From Ottelia alismoides (lineage: Eukaryota > Streptophyta > Magnoliopsida > Alismatales > Hydrocharitaceae): a stretch of 64,000 nucleotides of DNA. Shown in pieces: positions 1 to 12,564 of the stretch. The notes below the pieces were generated by a model that was not told the DNA's origin, made no database searches, and saw only the letters and a list, made by a program, of their open reading frames with translations. A program made the position numbers and the translations under genes. The first letter of the stretch is position 1. The number at the start of each line of letters is the position of its first letter. Location: the NCBI GenBank assembly GCA_037367405.1, contig JAZKJV010003279.1:229159-293158 (forward strand), in the 5' to 3' direction.

Positions 1-1542
1 TGAAGGTGGAATCGCGGAGGCGTAGCGGGAGCAGATGGAGGGCGAAATCGGCGGAGCGGAGCGGAGCGGAGGGCGGAAGAGAGAGTAAGAGAGATAGAGA
101 GAGAGAGAAAAAGAGATTACCTGGAGAGGGATAAGGGGCTCGACGGCGACGGGTGGCCGGAGCGAGGGCAGGCTCGGAGAAGCGCTGCGACGAGCTCGAA
201 GAGCTCGGATCTCGCCGGGGTAGAGGGCTGTCACCACCTCGAAGGAGCCTTTAGGGCGGGGGTCGACGGATGGTCTGGCAGAGGCGGCGATGGGTTTCTT
301 AAATACGCGAGGGGTGCGAGGAGTGCGGATGGTTGGTGGCGGCGAGGGTTGGTTTGGCCGGTGCGAGTTCGGCGGGGGCGTCGTTGGGAGGTCAACGGCT
401 GCGGCGAAGTCGGGGGAAGTAGGTTGGCTGGCGGAGATCGCGGAGGAGGTTGCGGGGCGAGAGGCGCGGGAGGTAGACGAAGGCCAGCGGCCGTTCGATC
501 GGCCGCTGATCGAACGGCCGCGATCCTGACACGTGGCAGGGGCTAAGGTCGAGTCACGTGAGGGGCACGTGCGTTGGATTTAATTATTTTTTTTTTATTT
601 TTTTTTTTAATAAAAACGAAGATTTAAAAAGCCCAAAAACCACTGACACGTGGCGGCCTCTGGGGCTGCCACGTGTCAGCTCCAGAAAAATCGAAAGATA
701 AATGTTTTGTAAAATCAAAAAGAAATAGCAAATGACCTCGGATCGAAAAAAATCCTTCACGAAAAATGCTCGTCTCGACGAGATCTACAACTTTCATGAA
801 GACATCAAAGCCAAATTCGGTCAAATGTGAAAAGTGAATTTTTGGGGTATCCTATGTACATAGAATACCTTGATTTTTGGGTTTTGTAATTTTTTTTGTC
901 AATTTTAAACATGATAAAAATCTGGAAAAATAAGGAAAACTCAAAGATAAATAAAAGAGACCTTAATCTAATTTTTTTTGGATTTTTATTAATAAAGAAA
1001 ATAAACACATAAAATACAGGTCAAAAAGCCGCAAAAATACAATGCACAAAAGAGGCCCAAAACCCAACTTTCACATACGAGCTCTGATTCACTTGAACTT
1101 GGTCTTGTTTTGAAGGTAATTGAATGTGCATTAGTTCAAAAGTGAGTAGGATCAAATCGGACACTGGATGGGAAAGATATGTGGCTTTTAGTCCGAAAAT
1201 CCTGAAACTAGGGTTTGGGTTTTTGGTCCACTTAACAGGGTTGAATATTTTTTTGTATTTTTTATTTATTCTTGTTAGTGATGTGTACACAGTGGAAGTG
1301 AGTTTGTGGTATGCGGTGTTAGCGTGAAGGGGTTAAAAATAGGGGAAGTTGGGCTATTTACAGGTCAATTTTTGGCTTGGATTTTTGGCTTCTTATTTTA
1401 TGCAGAACTTAATGCTAAAATGCAATTCTTATGCCATCATGCATGAATGCTAATTATGCAGAATAAATGCAGAAATGCAGTTGATTTTTAGGGACTTGAG
1501 CTTAATGAATGAGACTTAGAATGGTGAATCTGAGATTCATCA
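1..1542 (-). mobile_element. Partial LTR of a D-like retrotransposon (open to the left edge)
   Basis: The high-coordinate end carries a form of the family's LTR start palindrome (attcatca at 1535-1542 in plus sense). From there the sequence is AT-rich down to about 560 and GC-rich down to 1, the same order as the D LTRs at 23827-26789 and 29344-32268. A short block near 765-800 (gctcgtctcgacgagatctac) recurs in both D LTRs near 26420 and 31900. It interrupts a C-type LTR: sequence after 1543 matches the C LTR from about 10800. The rest of the element lies outside the window. Small ORFs here are LTR noise. The AT-rich part is longer than in D, so it is a relative, not a copy. Confidence 0.7.
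51..116. repeat. (GCGGA)n and GA-rich simple repeats
   Basis: Four tandem copies of GCGGA (51-70) are followed by a GA-rich tract (75-116) with repeated gaga units. It lies in the GC-rich part of the D-like LTR. No function is suggested. Confidence 0.7.
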
Positions 1543-3360
1543 TCAGGTAAAATGCGTATAAAATCTGGACAATAATTTTATTTGAAACTATAAACTGAAA
1601 CCTAACTACGGAAACTGAAAACACATTTTTTTTTAATTTTTATGAATTTTAAATGATTTTTCTAAGATTTTGACTCTTTTTTAATTTTTATAGATTTTAT
1701 AGATGGGAATGAGATGAAAATTGAAAAGAAATTCAAACTTCACCAAACAAACACATAAGATTTTTTTTATATTTTTCAAGGATTTTTAATATTTTAGTTG
1801 ATTTTTAAAAATAGACAATGACACTTTTTAAGGTTTTTGAATTTTAAAAATAACAAATGAAATCAAAACAGAACCAAAAATTCACTAAAATTCCTACACA
1901 GTGGTAGGAGCCACATGTTAAAATTTCGTGATTTTTGGAGTTAAAATGCTATTTATTTATCCAAAGATAAAACACACAGCATATAGGGAACAAATGCAAA
2001 GAAACTAAGTTCTGGGTCCAAATGATAACATATATGAAAAACCTAGGGTCCATTCTGCAATTTTCCCATTAAAATTTGTACATGTCAAAAATCCGCACGC
2101 ACAGGGGCATATTTGCAAATATGAAAACTAAAACTTCAAACCATAACAGTAAAGAAATCCAAGGTACATACTACAAATATCCCATTTAACATGTGACGAA
2201 GCACGTGGGTCCACACAAACAGGACTAAAGTGTAAATAAGGAAAACTACAGGTATCAAAATGCAAAAAGGTTTAACTGTGTATTTTATTTTACAGACTAA
2301 AAGACAAACTAAAATAAAGGCAGGGTAAAGTGAGCAATTTACCCATGCAGACACGTGAGCTGCGTATGACGAGACAGGTGGCAGTCGCTGGTTGGGTGTG
2401 AACGTGCGGCTCTGGCGCATCAGAGATCAGATCTAACGGTGGTCAGATGTCGGGGATGTGGCTGGTACGGGGGCTATTAGATATGACATCTAACGGACTG
2501 ATAGCTCCAGGCGATGGATGGCTGAGATGGCATCTGAACGAGAGGGTTAATCCGACGACAAAGAGAGAGGCTCTAGAAGAACAACGCTTGGGTGAGCTTC
2601 GTCGGAGCACAGGCGAAGATCCGAAGCTTTGATGAATGATCAGCCATCACCAAAAGAATCGTGAGGGCCTTCCGCGTCGAATGGACGGCTCTGATGGAGT
2701 CGCGGACGGTCGGATCTACGTGACGACAGCTGAGACCTGGGCGAACTCCGGCGAGGGTGGTCGAAGGTGATCTGGGTAGTCTCCACGTGCGCTAAGGCAT
2801 GCAAGAGAAAGCTCGGTCTCGGAGAAAGGCTCCAATCGGGGTTATTTGGCCTAAAATAGAGAGAAGCGGGGGTGAATGGAAGGTGGGTCTCCGGCGAAGG
2901 CGATGGATGAGACCTATCTCCTAATCTTGACAATCAGAGCCAAGGTCAGGGTGATCAGACAGTGAGGGAAGATGGAGGATAAGTCGGATCGTCGATCTGA
3001 ACGGGTGGATGTCTGTGACGAGGCTCCGATCGACTGGTCGAAGCTGGCGGAGCGGCGGCAGATGGAAAATAAAAGATTGACTAAACGGAGGAGCTAGGAA
3101 CTATGGAAAGATTACCTGATGGTCCTAAGAGAATCCTGAGCTCCAGGGGAGTCGGTCGGCGGGTCGTTGCCTCGACTTAGCTGCGGCTGGCGGAGGAGGC
3201 TCTTTGCGGCGGTGCTCCGGCCACGATAGGCGAGATACGGCTACACAACACCTCTCCGATGACCAAAGGTGGTCTGCGGCTGCTGTCACCAAGGCAGAGA
3301 TAGCTAGGGTACCAGAAAGGGGTGCGACGCGAGCTGGCCAACTGGGAGAGTAAATGAAGA

Positions 3361-3370
3361 GCTTTATAGC
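3361..3370 (-). promoter_or_regulatory. Putative LTR TATA box
   Basis: The minus strand reads GCTATAAAGC at the junction between AT-rich U3 and the GC-rich core. The same sequence occurs at the same LTR position at 20178-20187. The location fits the U3/R border of a Ty3/gypsy LTR. The start site is not determined. Confidence 0.5.
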
Positions 3371-4267
3371 ATGTCCCAAGAAGCTTGGAAGAATCGGATC
3401 GAGCGCACGAACCGAGAAGCGGATCTCTAAGGAAATCAACGGGTGAAGATCTTAGATCCCCCCTCGATAATCGGAGCCTTGGAATAGAGTCGGAGGTGGT
3501 CGGATCGGGTCTGTAAAAATCGGCGAAGAGAGCACAAAACCCAGATCCGCGAAGGAAGGTCTGGGAGGGGTATTTGACAGGAGTCAACATTCCTCCTAGA
3601 CCAATCAGAAAATAAAAATCCAAAAATAATTGTAAAATCAATTAAAATAGCAAATGATTCTCAATCAAAAAGTGTACAAAATAAAAAATACTTGTTATTT
3701 TCTAAACTATTTTTATGTGATTTTTATTTATTTATATGAAAAAATGAATTATGGTGTATACAGTATAGTGTATTATATACAGGTATAAAATACCTATGAA
3801 TTTTGTACAATTAATTTTATTTTCTTATTTTTGCACAAATACCCCAATTTTATATTTTATTTATTTACACCATAATTTTTGGAGTATAAAATTAAATTTT
3901 TTTATTTTTAGAAGTATATACAAGGAAATAGAAACACCTTTTTATTTTTATTTTTATAGAAATAAATTATATAAATATAGATATATACATAGGTGATAAA
4001 TATGTACAAGGTAGAGTGGCGCTATCTCTTTCTACTTATTTTATTTGGCGATCATGCCAATTCTTGGCCCTCTCATGGGTTCAGGTCACTCAATATTTAT
4101 TCTAAATATTTCCTTCTTTTCCTTCTATTCTTTATTCTTTTATTTTTGCACAAAACATGCTAATTATGAAATATTAACAAATGCATGCTTATTTCTAATT
4201 TATTGTATTTACAACTATTTACAGGATGCTTTGCCAAGATATTTAGCTAAAATAAAAGAATAAAGAG

Positions 4268-4287
4268 TGATGAATGAGTATTCATCA
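4268..4287. repeat. LTR-start palindrome
   Basis: TGATGAAT-GAGT-ATTCATCA in plus sense: 8-bp arms around 4 bp, at the extreme 5' end of the LTR. Equivalents open the other LTRs at 21087-21106, 26769-26789, 32248-32268, 39580-39600, 39778-39797, 50611-50630 and 60117-60136. Confidence 0.9.
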
Positions 4288-4379
4288 ATAGGATAAGAGA
4301 CGAAGAGAGTGGGGGTTGTGGGGATAGAGCGAGACGATCGTGGCGACACCAGGTAGAGCAAGGAAGACGGCTGGAGGTT
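4288..4379. other. 92-bp spacer between two LTR ends
   Basis: This stretch lies between the start of the LTR at 4287 and the end of the C LTR fragment at 4380. It does not match the LTR, leader or 3' UTR sequences elsewhere in the window, and I recognise nothing in it. It may be the original insertion locus. Confidence 0.4.
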
Positions 4380-5075
4380 TGATGTCTCGAAAAACCCGAG
4401 AAACTAAGGTAAAGAAATAGAACTAAGGTCGTTGTGACCTCAATCGCTCAAGAGTCAATCGGTCGATCAAGAAAAATTAAGAGCAGACCACCAAAATAGA
4501 GTAAAAATCAAATAAAAATAATAGCGGTCCTGGCTATTGGATTAGCCTGGTATAGCGACCAGGGTCGAACATAAGGAGCACGTGATGGCCTTGCGGCCTA
4601 CGAAGTAGTCTAAAAAGAAATAAAATAAAATAAAGGTATTTTTTGGTGGATTTTTAATCTTTTTAATTTTTTTTGGATTTTTTAATCAATAAAGAAAATA
4701 AGAAAGTAAATAAACAAGCCAATACAACCAATTATTTAGCCACTCAAAATACACCCAAAAATTCAAATGAAAAGATTTTTATGTTTTTTATATTTTTTAC
4801 TGTTTTTGGGTAATTTTTGGTATTTTTCTGATTTTTATTGAATTTTATAAAAATCAAACAAGATAGAAAAACAAAGGTATTGTCCAGTCAGACTTGGAGG
4901 GCCAATTTAAAATGCAAAATGGCCCTATCAAGGTCTGAAAGTAATTTTCCTGTAAAGAAGAGAATACAAGGAAAATTTAGGCACCAAAATTATTAATGTT
5001 TGATTTTTCTTTTAATTAATAGAATTTTTATGGGTTTTATGGTGTTTTGTAATTTTTATGGGTTTTATATATCTA
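4380..5075 (-). mobile_element. 3' end (U5 side) of the C element's 3' LTR
   Basis: In reverse complement it matches the last about 700 bp of the A LTR (about 42650-43351), including the block around the sequence gaccagggtcgaacataagg and the terminal part beside the PBS. At about 5075 it jumps directly into protease-linker coding sequence of C. The start of this LTR and all of RT, RNase H and integrase are therefore missing. The break is approximate, because an AT-rich stretch lies there. Confidence 0.75.
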
Positions 5076-5853
5076 AACCAAACTCTGCCCAATCAATATC
5101 TGACTCCGAGGGATTTGAATCTGAATCAAAAGATATCAACTGCCTCGCTCTCCCTAACGCGATCTACTGCCTGAAAGGTGTCATCTGCCAAGAATGCGCT
5201 CTCCAAGCTCTCCTCTACTGGAATATGCGCATCATCGGGACCTGAAGGTGAGAGGATGGCTCGTGAAACGGGGTCTGACCAAACTGCTTCATCGTCTGTG
5301 ATCACAAAGTCACACTCCTGGTGGACGTCTCGCTCTGCCTCTATCATCTGCTCTGAATCTGTAAGCAGCTCTGAGCAAGCTGAATCTCAAGCTCTAGTCT
5401 CATCGATCATCTCTATTTGTATACGCTCGCCCTCGACGCGAAAGTATACCTTCCCGCTATCATGATCAGCACAGCCTTAGCTGTGGCCAAGAACGGGTGT
5501 CCTAAAATGATGGGAGTATCAATCATAGACTCAAGGATCTCCATATCCAACACAACGAAGCCCACGAGGAATTTTAGGCCATGAATTGTGATGACAACAT
5601 CCTTCAGCAACCCCTTCGACCTCTTGATAGATCGATCAACAAACTGAAGAACCGTCCTGCTCTATCGGAGAGGGCCAAACTCGAATCGGTCGAGTAAGGC
5701 TACCGGAAGTAGGTTGATAGAAGAACCGCTGTCTAATAGAGTCCGATCGAACCTCTGCTCATGCATGTGACATCTGACATAGGGATCTCTTGCATCTGGT
5801 CTCTTGGCTGGCAGACGGTTTTGGATGACGAAGCAGGTGGCACGAGTAAGCAC
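5076..5853 (-). pseudogene. Athila-type aspartic protease and linker (decayed)
   Basis: Minus-strand coding remnants in two main blocks (5853-5413 and 5347-5126). The first contains the retropepsin active-site region: an LLDSGSSINLLP stretch, then a conserved LDMEI and a PIILGRPFLATA-like flap region (here GHPFLATAKA). The second matches the acidic linker between protease and RT of element A at 48306-48480. The protease would cleave the Gag-Pol polyprotein. The frame is broken between blocks, and the gene ends at the fusion to LTR sequence near 5075. Unlike A, this copy still has the catalytic DSG, so it is the useful reference for the deletion seen in A. Confidence 0.8.
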
Positions 5854-6009
5854 ATGGATCTCTGAGTGATGGTTCCTCCTCTTCTTGCGAATAGTGGTCT
5901 TCTCTCTAAGGTTCCTCTAGAAGAGAGGGATGTGCTCCAAGGCCTCCTGTAGAGTCAGCTGTATCTGGAATATGTCTATCATCTGCTGGCTAAACTCTAG
6001 CTGCTGAGA

Positions 6010-8729
6010 TTATTTTGGATTTTCTTTTTTAGTCCCCTTCTCCAAGCGGAGTGCTTGAGGGAAGGGGATGGATGGGCCCTCCTCAGATGGAGGACTAGGA
6101 TTGGGTCCCTGCTGCCGTGGCAAAGTAGAATCCATACAAACATCTCCATGCATTACAGATGGACTCACAAATGAAGAACCCTTTCCTTTATTACATTTTC
6201 CAGAATAGTCTTGAGATACAAGAACAGAAGGTAATGCAATAGGAATAGAATGGGTAGCCTCAGTACCACCTGCGACATCTAGACTTGCGGCATCAGCACC
6301 GCACTCTGGCTCAGCATCATCTCTGGTGGCATCAGCACCACCTCCTGCATCTGGTGAAGTGACGACCTCAGTACCGTCAGCTGGATCAACATCCTTGGTG
6401 TCTTCAGCACCACCGTCGTCAACATCATCATGAGTGGCATTAGCACCACTCTCCTCCTCATCTGGCGCTCCTGAGTCTGCATGTGGTCGTCGCTCAGACG
6501 AGGTGCCGCCGGCTGGCATCCTACCGCTCCTAAGTGTAACAAAGTCATCATCAAAAGTGTATGCAAAAATATCACCAAGTGAATCACTAGGAGTGGTAAC
6601 CTCTGTAAACACTACCTGCTCAGATTTCCTCTTCAGGTTGTTCGGGTTCAGCTTGATCTGAGCAGGTATGGCGGCCTTGCCCTTCACTATCTCCCTCATC
6701 TCCTGACGGAACTCATCCATCTCCCGCCTGAAGGTAGCCTGCTGATCGAAGATAAGGCGGGCTAGATCATCTAAAGCTGGGTTCTCATAGGCGGGTCCAT
6801 GAGAACCGGACGGGTGGCCTCTCTGAAAGTGAGGCTGCTAATGTGATGGACGAGAGGGATACTGGGGATGAAACTGCTAAGGCTGTTGCTGCTGCCTCCA
6901 CGTCTATCCCTGTTGGTAGGGACGAGGACCCTGCTGCTGGTATGGTAGATGTGGCTGTGGCTGTGGGAACTGGGGCTGCTGCTCCTATTGCTGGCTGAAC
7001 TGGCCACCCTGAACTAGAGGCTGCTGCTAGGAAGAGGCACCTCCGGTTGACCAATGGAATCCGGGATGGTCTTGTCGGATCCCAGGCTGAGGTTGGTCAT
7101 ACCACATCCCGTTGACTTCCATCAACAACTCCTGCTCGTACGTGGGTGGGGGAAGAACTGCTAGGGGCTGATCCGGCTATTAGACCACCATTTGAGTGTT
7201 TGGAGATGGTGGTGGCTGGACATACTGTTGCTGCTGGAACTGCTCCGCCTGAATATGATGCACCTGTCATTAGTGGGCGGAGGGCTGGGTCGAGCTGCTG
7301 CTGCTGGTGGGATCTACCCGTAACCTGAGATGGGGCTGAGGAGCCATCTATGCCTCCTGGAGACACATGATCTGGGTTTTCAGGTCACTCAGCGTCTATG
7401 CCATTTGATTTATCTGAGACAAGCCCTGGCACTGCTTCTTCTTGATAAGCTCGATGCGATCCAACTTCTTGTTGATGATCCCCATATCACCAGCCATCGA
7501 CTCTGCCTGTGCTGCAGCTGCTGATGATGTAAATGGACCGGCATCGACCTGTACTATCCTCTAATAGGACATGTCCTGTGGTGCGGGCTTCCCCTGTGCA
7601 TATAGTCGGGTCTGGGACATAACTGTATAGTTCTCCTACATCTTCTCGTAGATGGCCCAGACCTGATCCTCATCCTTGGTGAAATAAGAACCCCCACAAG
7701 ATGCATTTACTAGCCCCTGCAACTCCTGTGTATGCCCACAAAAGAAACTCTAGACAAGGTTGGGCTTGGATATGTCGTGATGAGGACACCTGTCTGTGAG
7801 CTCTTTGAACCTATCCCAAGCCTCACGGAATTGCTCATTGGGGAGCATGGAAAAGTTGTTGATCAGGGCTCTGGCTGCATTCATCCGGCCGAGTGGATAG
7901 TACTTATTCAAGTATTCGTTCCGGAGCTGTTCCCATGATGTGATGAATCTCCCTAGGTGCTTCAGCCAGTTGGCTGCTCTGTCTACGAGGGAGAATGGAA
8001 AATCCATCATCCTAATGGTATCCTCGTCCACGAGTCGATCGTTGACCATGCTGCAGATCATCTCGAATTCTTTGAGATGGAGGTGTGGCTCCTCGATGGC
8101 GAGTCCATGGAATCGGGGTAGAAGCTGGATCGTCTGAGCTGGGAGTTTGAAATCTCCCAAAATGGCTGGCAGATGTATCCATCTGTGGGTCAGAGTTGCA
8201 CCAGGATTGTGCAACTCTCTCATCGATCGTGCAGGTGCTGCTGGCTATGCTGGCTCCTCATGCTCTCCTCCCTTGGTATTATCTCCTCCTCCACCGACTC
8301 TGCGCTGCTCTTTGTCGATTCTCATCTGCTCCATCTCTTGACGCATGTCCATCATGAAAGCCCCCTGGTCTCAGATCTGATGCTGCATGGTCTCTCTATA
8401 GAGGCTAACAGGGTGTTGTTGATGGCACCCTATTCGAGTACATAGGTCTGGTTCTTGTTGGGTCCATCGGTGTGCTCCTCACTGCTGGCCATGGTCTCTG
8501 CAAAGGCAAAGGACCCAAACTCAGGTGTCGTCAAATCATCAAATGTCTACTGTGATCTTTGCTCGAGCACCTCAGGACTGCTAGAAGGGTGGTCGAGGGG
8601 GAACAGGGTGGAGTCAAACTCGAGTTCGGAGAGCAGGTCTCGACTCTCACGAACCAACCTAGATAAGCGGACCCGAGTGCTCGAAAGAGGCGCAGACAGA
8701 GGCTGCCTAAGGGACCTCTGGCCCATCAT
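6010..8729 (-). pseudogene. Athila-type Gag polyprotein (decayed), element C
   Basis: Collinear with the A gag. It opens with MMGQRSLRQPL at 8729, followed by the retrotransposon gag domain (open 8223-7750) containing LLPRFHGLAIEEPHLHLKEF, FPFSLVDRAANWLKHLGRF, a YYPLGRMNAARALI stretch and ISKPNLV. A Gln/Pro-rich low-complexity part (7400-6780) and an acidic, Ala/Thr-rich linker (6720-6010) follow. Gag forms the virus-like particle of the retrotransposon. The reading frame is broken by several stops, many at positions where A or the context has Gln (TAG), and by frameshifts. I see no CCHC zinc knuckle. No function is likely from this copy. Confidence 0.85.
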
Positions 8730-10284
8730 CTTGATGTAGCGAGTGAAGGCGGATGAGATCTGAAAAAACACACAAGATCGGTCAAGCAAACCCCTAATTA
8801 ACCTACTCACGCAGAGCTGATGACCATAAAGGTTCGGTCTTTTATCTTGTCAATTTTATTAGGTGATCAAACAGTCTTTCAGAGCGATTAAGCGAGCTGT
8901 TGGGAATGCAACACTCCCAAGAGACGTTCCAGATCCCAAGGCTGGATCTTTCCCAGCCAGAACAAGTCGCGGACCGTTTACCGGCTACCCGATCGACTCG
9001 CTCTGTTAAGGACATCGCGGCCCGCTTTATCGGAAATCGGAGTGATCCTCACTGAAGAATGACTAACCTAAAATCAGTAGTCTGAGGAGAGGTCGGATGT
9101 GGCTCTAGCCTAATGTGCGGGTTACTCTCTCGCTCATCCAAACCAGACAATGAGGTGATTACTCTCCCAAGATAAATTTTTAAGTGAGGTGTCTTTTAGG
9201 ATCAAGTGTGTCTTAGCAGTCCCAATTTTATAGTTTTTCTTTTTTAAGGTATTTTTCAAAGCAAACAACTCCTAACGAATTTTTCGGTTCTCTTGATTAT
9301 TTTAAGTCCAAAAACTGGGGGAGAAATCGAAAAAGCCAATGCGCGATCAAAAACTATGATGCATGTAGAGTAAGAAATGCATACCTGACTCTAGCTCTCT
9401 ACATGCAGAGTGATCTACGCATAAAATAAAAGACTGAAATAAAACTACCTATATGATGCAAGAAGAAATCAGCCTTAGACAAATAATTCCTACTCGCGAA
9501 GAACTGTAGCTAACAAGTCAACACGAGGGGTCGGAGTTCGGTCTCTGATGCCGATCAGTGTCCGCCACAATGGATCCTGCCAGCGCTATATACGGCCTCT
9601 AGCGGCACATGACCCCTCAGGTGATCGAATTAACTTTTTCTTTGTGATTTGATTATTAAGGTCCAGTTATCGATCTTTAGGAACATGCAATCAATTAGGG
9701 CTGGGGCCTTAAGCAGTTACGTCACAAGAAGGTAAAAATCCTAAGTCTAAGGGCCAAAACCTTCGAGAATCAAAAATAAAAGGAAAATACAGTGAAAAGC
9801 AAAACTGGTGAAAAATCTGCGGTGAGGTCCCTCGAGCACATCGGTGCTCAGCAAAACAGACCCCGACTATCAAACCAAGTCTGAGTCTGGTCTGTCCTAT
9901 ATTATTACAACAATAATGGCAGAAATAAAACTAAGCTAAACTAAACTACACTCCCAGAGTTCTGCTCCTCCTCTCCTACACTCTTCTATAGCTCGATGCA
10001 GAAACGAGCCACCTCCACTTTACTCGGGTGCCTCGACGCTCCGAAGATCGCTACCCTCGCTCGTCGAGCCATCGCAAGAAAGGCAGAATAGAAAATGTCA
10101 GTCCACAGTTATTAAAATAAAATGAAAATAAATGAGACAAAATAAATACAAAATATAAACAAAACAAATAAAATAAAAAGAAATAAAACAAAAAGAAAAA
10201 CAAAAAGAAAACAAACAAAAGAAAATAAAAAGAAGAAAAATAAAAATAAAGCCGAAAAAGGGAAACTCGACTACTAAGCCGTGC
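8730..10284 (-). other. Leader (5' UTR) of element C with a putative intron
   Basis: Non-coding leader between PBS and gag, collinear with the A leader 43373-44819. Landmarks on the minus strand are: an A/T-rich block next to the PBS (10090-10260 in plus sense), the leader hairpin (9831-9851), a conserved block near 9360-9420 ending in a splice-donor-like CAG|GTATGC (intron start 9384), and an acceptor-like TTTTTTCAG ending at 8760, some 30 nt before the gag ATG. The splice sites are an inference from conservation. Confidence 0.6.
9831..9851 (-). promoter_or_regulatory. Conserved leader hairpin (element C copy)
   Basis: Minus strand: CTGAGCAC, loop CGAT, GTGCTCGAG. It matches the perfect hairpins of A (43820-43839), B (54764-54783) and F (34614-34633), with an outer GGTC/GACC pairing around it. 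Possible RNA packaging or dimerisation signal (inference). Confidence 0.55.
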
Positions 10285-10302
10285 TCCCCGGCAACGATGC
10301 CA
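10285..10302 (-). other. Primer-binding site, tRNA-Asp type (degenerate)
   Basis: The minus strand reads TGGCATCGTTGCCGGGGA, one mismatch from the tRNA-Asp complement TGGCGCCGTTGCCGGGGA seen in B. It lies 3 nt inside the LTR end at 10306. The mismatch looks like a C-to-T change in a CG context. Confidence 0.85.
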
Positions 10303-10305
10303 TTC

Positions 10306-12541
10306 TAATGAACATTGAGCGACTAAAGTTAAATGGTATCAAAGGTCGTTGCGACCTCAACCACTTGGACCGAACTCAACAAGAAAATAAGATCACCAAT
10401 AAAGAAATCAATCAATCAAACAGAGCAAGTGGTCTCGCTAATTTATTTTACCTGGTATAGCTACCAAGGTCTATCACAAGGAGCACGAAATGCTGAAGCT
10501 ACAAAGTAGTCGAGAAACCAAGAAAAACAAAGGAAATGGTGGTTTTTATATTTTCAATTTTTTATGATTTTTAATATAAGAAAAGTAATAAAAGAGAATA
10601 AAAATCTACACTCTAACAATTATTCAAAGCACCAAAAATACTCAAAAAATCAAAACAAAAATATTTTTTGTGTTATTAAAATATTAAATGTTTTTGTAAA
10701 TTTTATGGGATTTTTCTGATTTTTAATTAATGTTCTAAAAATCAAAGAAGAAAGAAAACTAAAAACAATGTGCAGCCTAGGTTGAAAGGCACTTCAAAAA
10801 TAGGTAAAATGCCTATAAAATCTGGAAACAAGTTTATTTGGAACTATAAACTAAAACCTAACTACAAAATCTGAAAACACATTTTTTTGAATTTCTATGT
10901 TTTTTAATGATTTTTATAAGATTTTAACTCTTTTTCAATTTTTATGGGTTTTATAGATGGGAATGAGATGAAAATTGAATAGAAATTCAAACAACTCTAA
11001 ACAAACACAGTCAGGATTTTTTTATAATTTTTCAAGGGTTTGTAATATTTTTAGTTGATTTTTAAAAATAGACAGTGGTACTTTTTAAGGTTTTTGAATT
11101 TTTAAAAATAACAAATGAAATTAAAACAGAAACAAAAATTCAATAAAATTCCTACATAGTGGTAGGAGCCACATGTCAAAATTTCATTATTTTTGGAGTT
11201 AAAATGCTATTTATTTAATCAAAGATAAAACACATAGCACATAGGGACCACAATGCAAAGAAACTAAGTTCTGGGACCAAACGATAACACGTATGAAAAA
11301 CCTAGGGTCTGTTCTGTAATTTTCCCATTAAAATTCGCACATATCACAAATCCGCATGCATAGGGGCATATTTGCAAATATGAAAACTAAAACTTCAAAC
11401 CATAACATTAAAGAAATCCAAGGTATATACTGCAAATATCTCAGATAACACGTGACGAAGCACGCGGGTCCACACAAATAGGACTAAAGTATAAATAAGG
11501 AAAACTACATGTATCAAAATGCAAAAAGGTCTAACTATATATTTTATTTTACAGACTAAAAGACAAACTAAAATAAAGGTAGGGTAAAGTGAGCAATTTA
11601 CCCATGCAGACACGTGAGCTGCGCATGACGAGACAGGCGGTGGTCGCTCGTTGGGCGTGAACGTGCGGCTCTGGCACGTCAGAGATCAGATCTGACGGCG
11701 GTCAGATGTCGGGGACGTGGCTGGTACGGGGGCCATTAGATGTGACATCTAACGGACTGACAGCTCCAGGCGATGGATGGCTGAGACGGCATCTGGACGA
11801 GGGGGTCAATCCGACGGCAGAGGGAGGCTCTGGAAGAACAACGCCTGGGCAAGCTTCACCAGAGCACCAGCGAAGATCCAAAGCTCCGATGAATGATCGG
11901 CCAGCACCAAAAGAATCGTGAGGGCCTTCCGCGTCGAATGGCCGGCTCTGACGGAGTCGCGAACGGTCGGATCTATGTGATAACGGCTGAAACCTGGGCG
12001 AACTCCGACGAGGGTGGTCGAAGGTAATCTTGGTAGTCTCCATGCATGCTAAAGCCTACAAGAGAAAGCTCGGACTCGGAGCAAGGCTCCGGTCGGGGTT
12101 ATTTGGCCTAAAATAGAGAGAAGCGGGGGTGAATGGAAGGTGGGTTTCCGGTGAAGGCGATGGATGAGACCTATCTCCTAATCTTGGCAATCCGAGCCAA
12201 GGTCAGGGTGATCAGACGATGAGGGAATATGGAGGATAAGTGGGGTCGTCAATCTGAACGGGTGGATGTCTATGACGAGGCTCCGACCGACTGGTCAAAG
12301 CTGGCGGAGTGGCGACAGATGGCAAATGAAAGATTGACTAAACGGAGGAGCTAGGAACTATAGAACGATTACCTGAAGGTCCTAAGAGAATCCTGAGCTC
12401 CAGGGGAGTCGGTCGGCGGGGTCGTTGCCTCTACTTCACTGCGGCTGGCGGAGGAGGCTCTTTGCGGCGGTGCTCCGGCCACGATAAGCGAGCTATGGCT
12501 ACACAACACCTCTCCGATGACCAAAGGTGGTCTCCGGCTGC
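10306..12541 (-). mobile_element. C LTR, 3' part (R/U5), separated from U3 by the CACTA element
   Basis: It continues the LTR whose U3 part is 20098-21106. It matches 1543-3283 of the paralogous LTR nearly base for base over long stretches. The LTR end next to the PBS is degenerate (aatgaac where tgatga is expected). The ORFs here are not conserved coding sequence. It ends at the CACTA target site TGC (12539-12541). Confidence 0.85.
12539..12541. repeat. CACTA target-site duplication (left copy)
   Basis: TGC on the left and TGC at 20098-20100 on the right. The paralogous LTR has a single TGC at 3281-3283 in the same context (ggc-tgc-tgtcacc), which proves a 3-bp duplication, the size expected for CACTA transposons. 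Confidence 0.95.
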
Positions 12542-12564
12542 CACTACAAAAAAAAAGCGCGATT

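Larger units (their letters stand above)
1543..4287 (-). mobile_element. C-type LTR, 5' part (U3 and R), truncated by the D-like LTR
   Basis: Read on the minus strand this LTR starts at 4287 with the palindrome TGATGAATACTCATTCATCA and runs through AT-rich U3 (to about 3600), a GC-rich core (about 3600-2400) and an AT-rich tail until the D-like LTR cuts it at 1542. It aligns throughout with the C LTR pieces 20098-21106 and 10800-12541. No polypurine tract precedes its start, so it is a 5' LTR; the body would lie to the left, outside the window. It preserves the empty site of the CACTA insertion seen in the paralogous LTR (TGC at 3281-3283). Confidence 0.8.
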
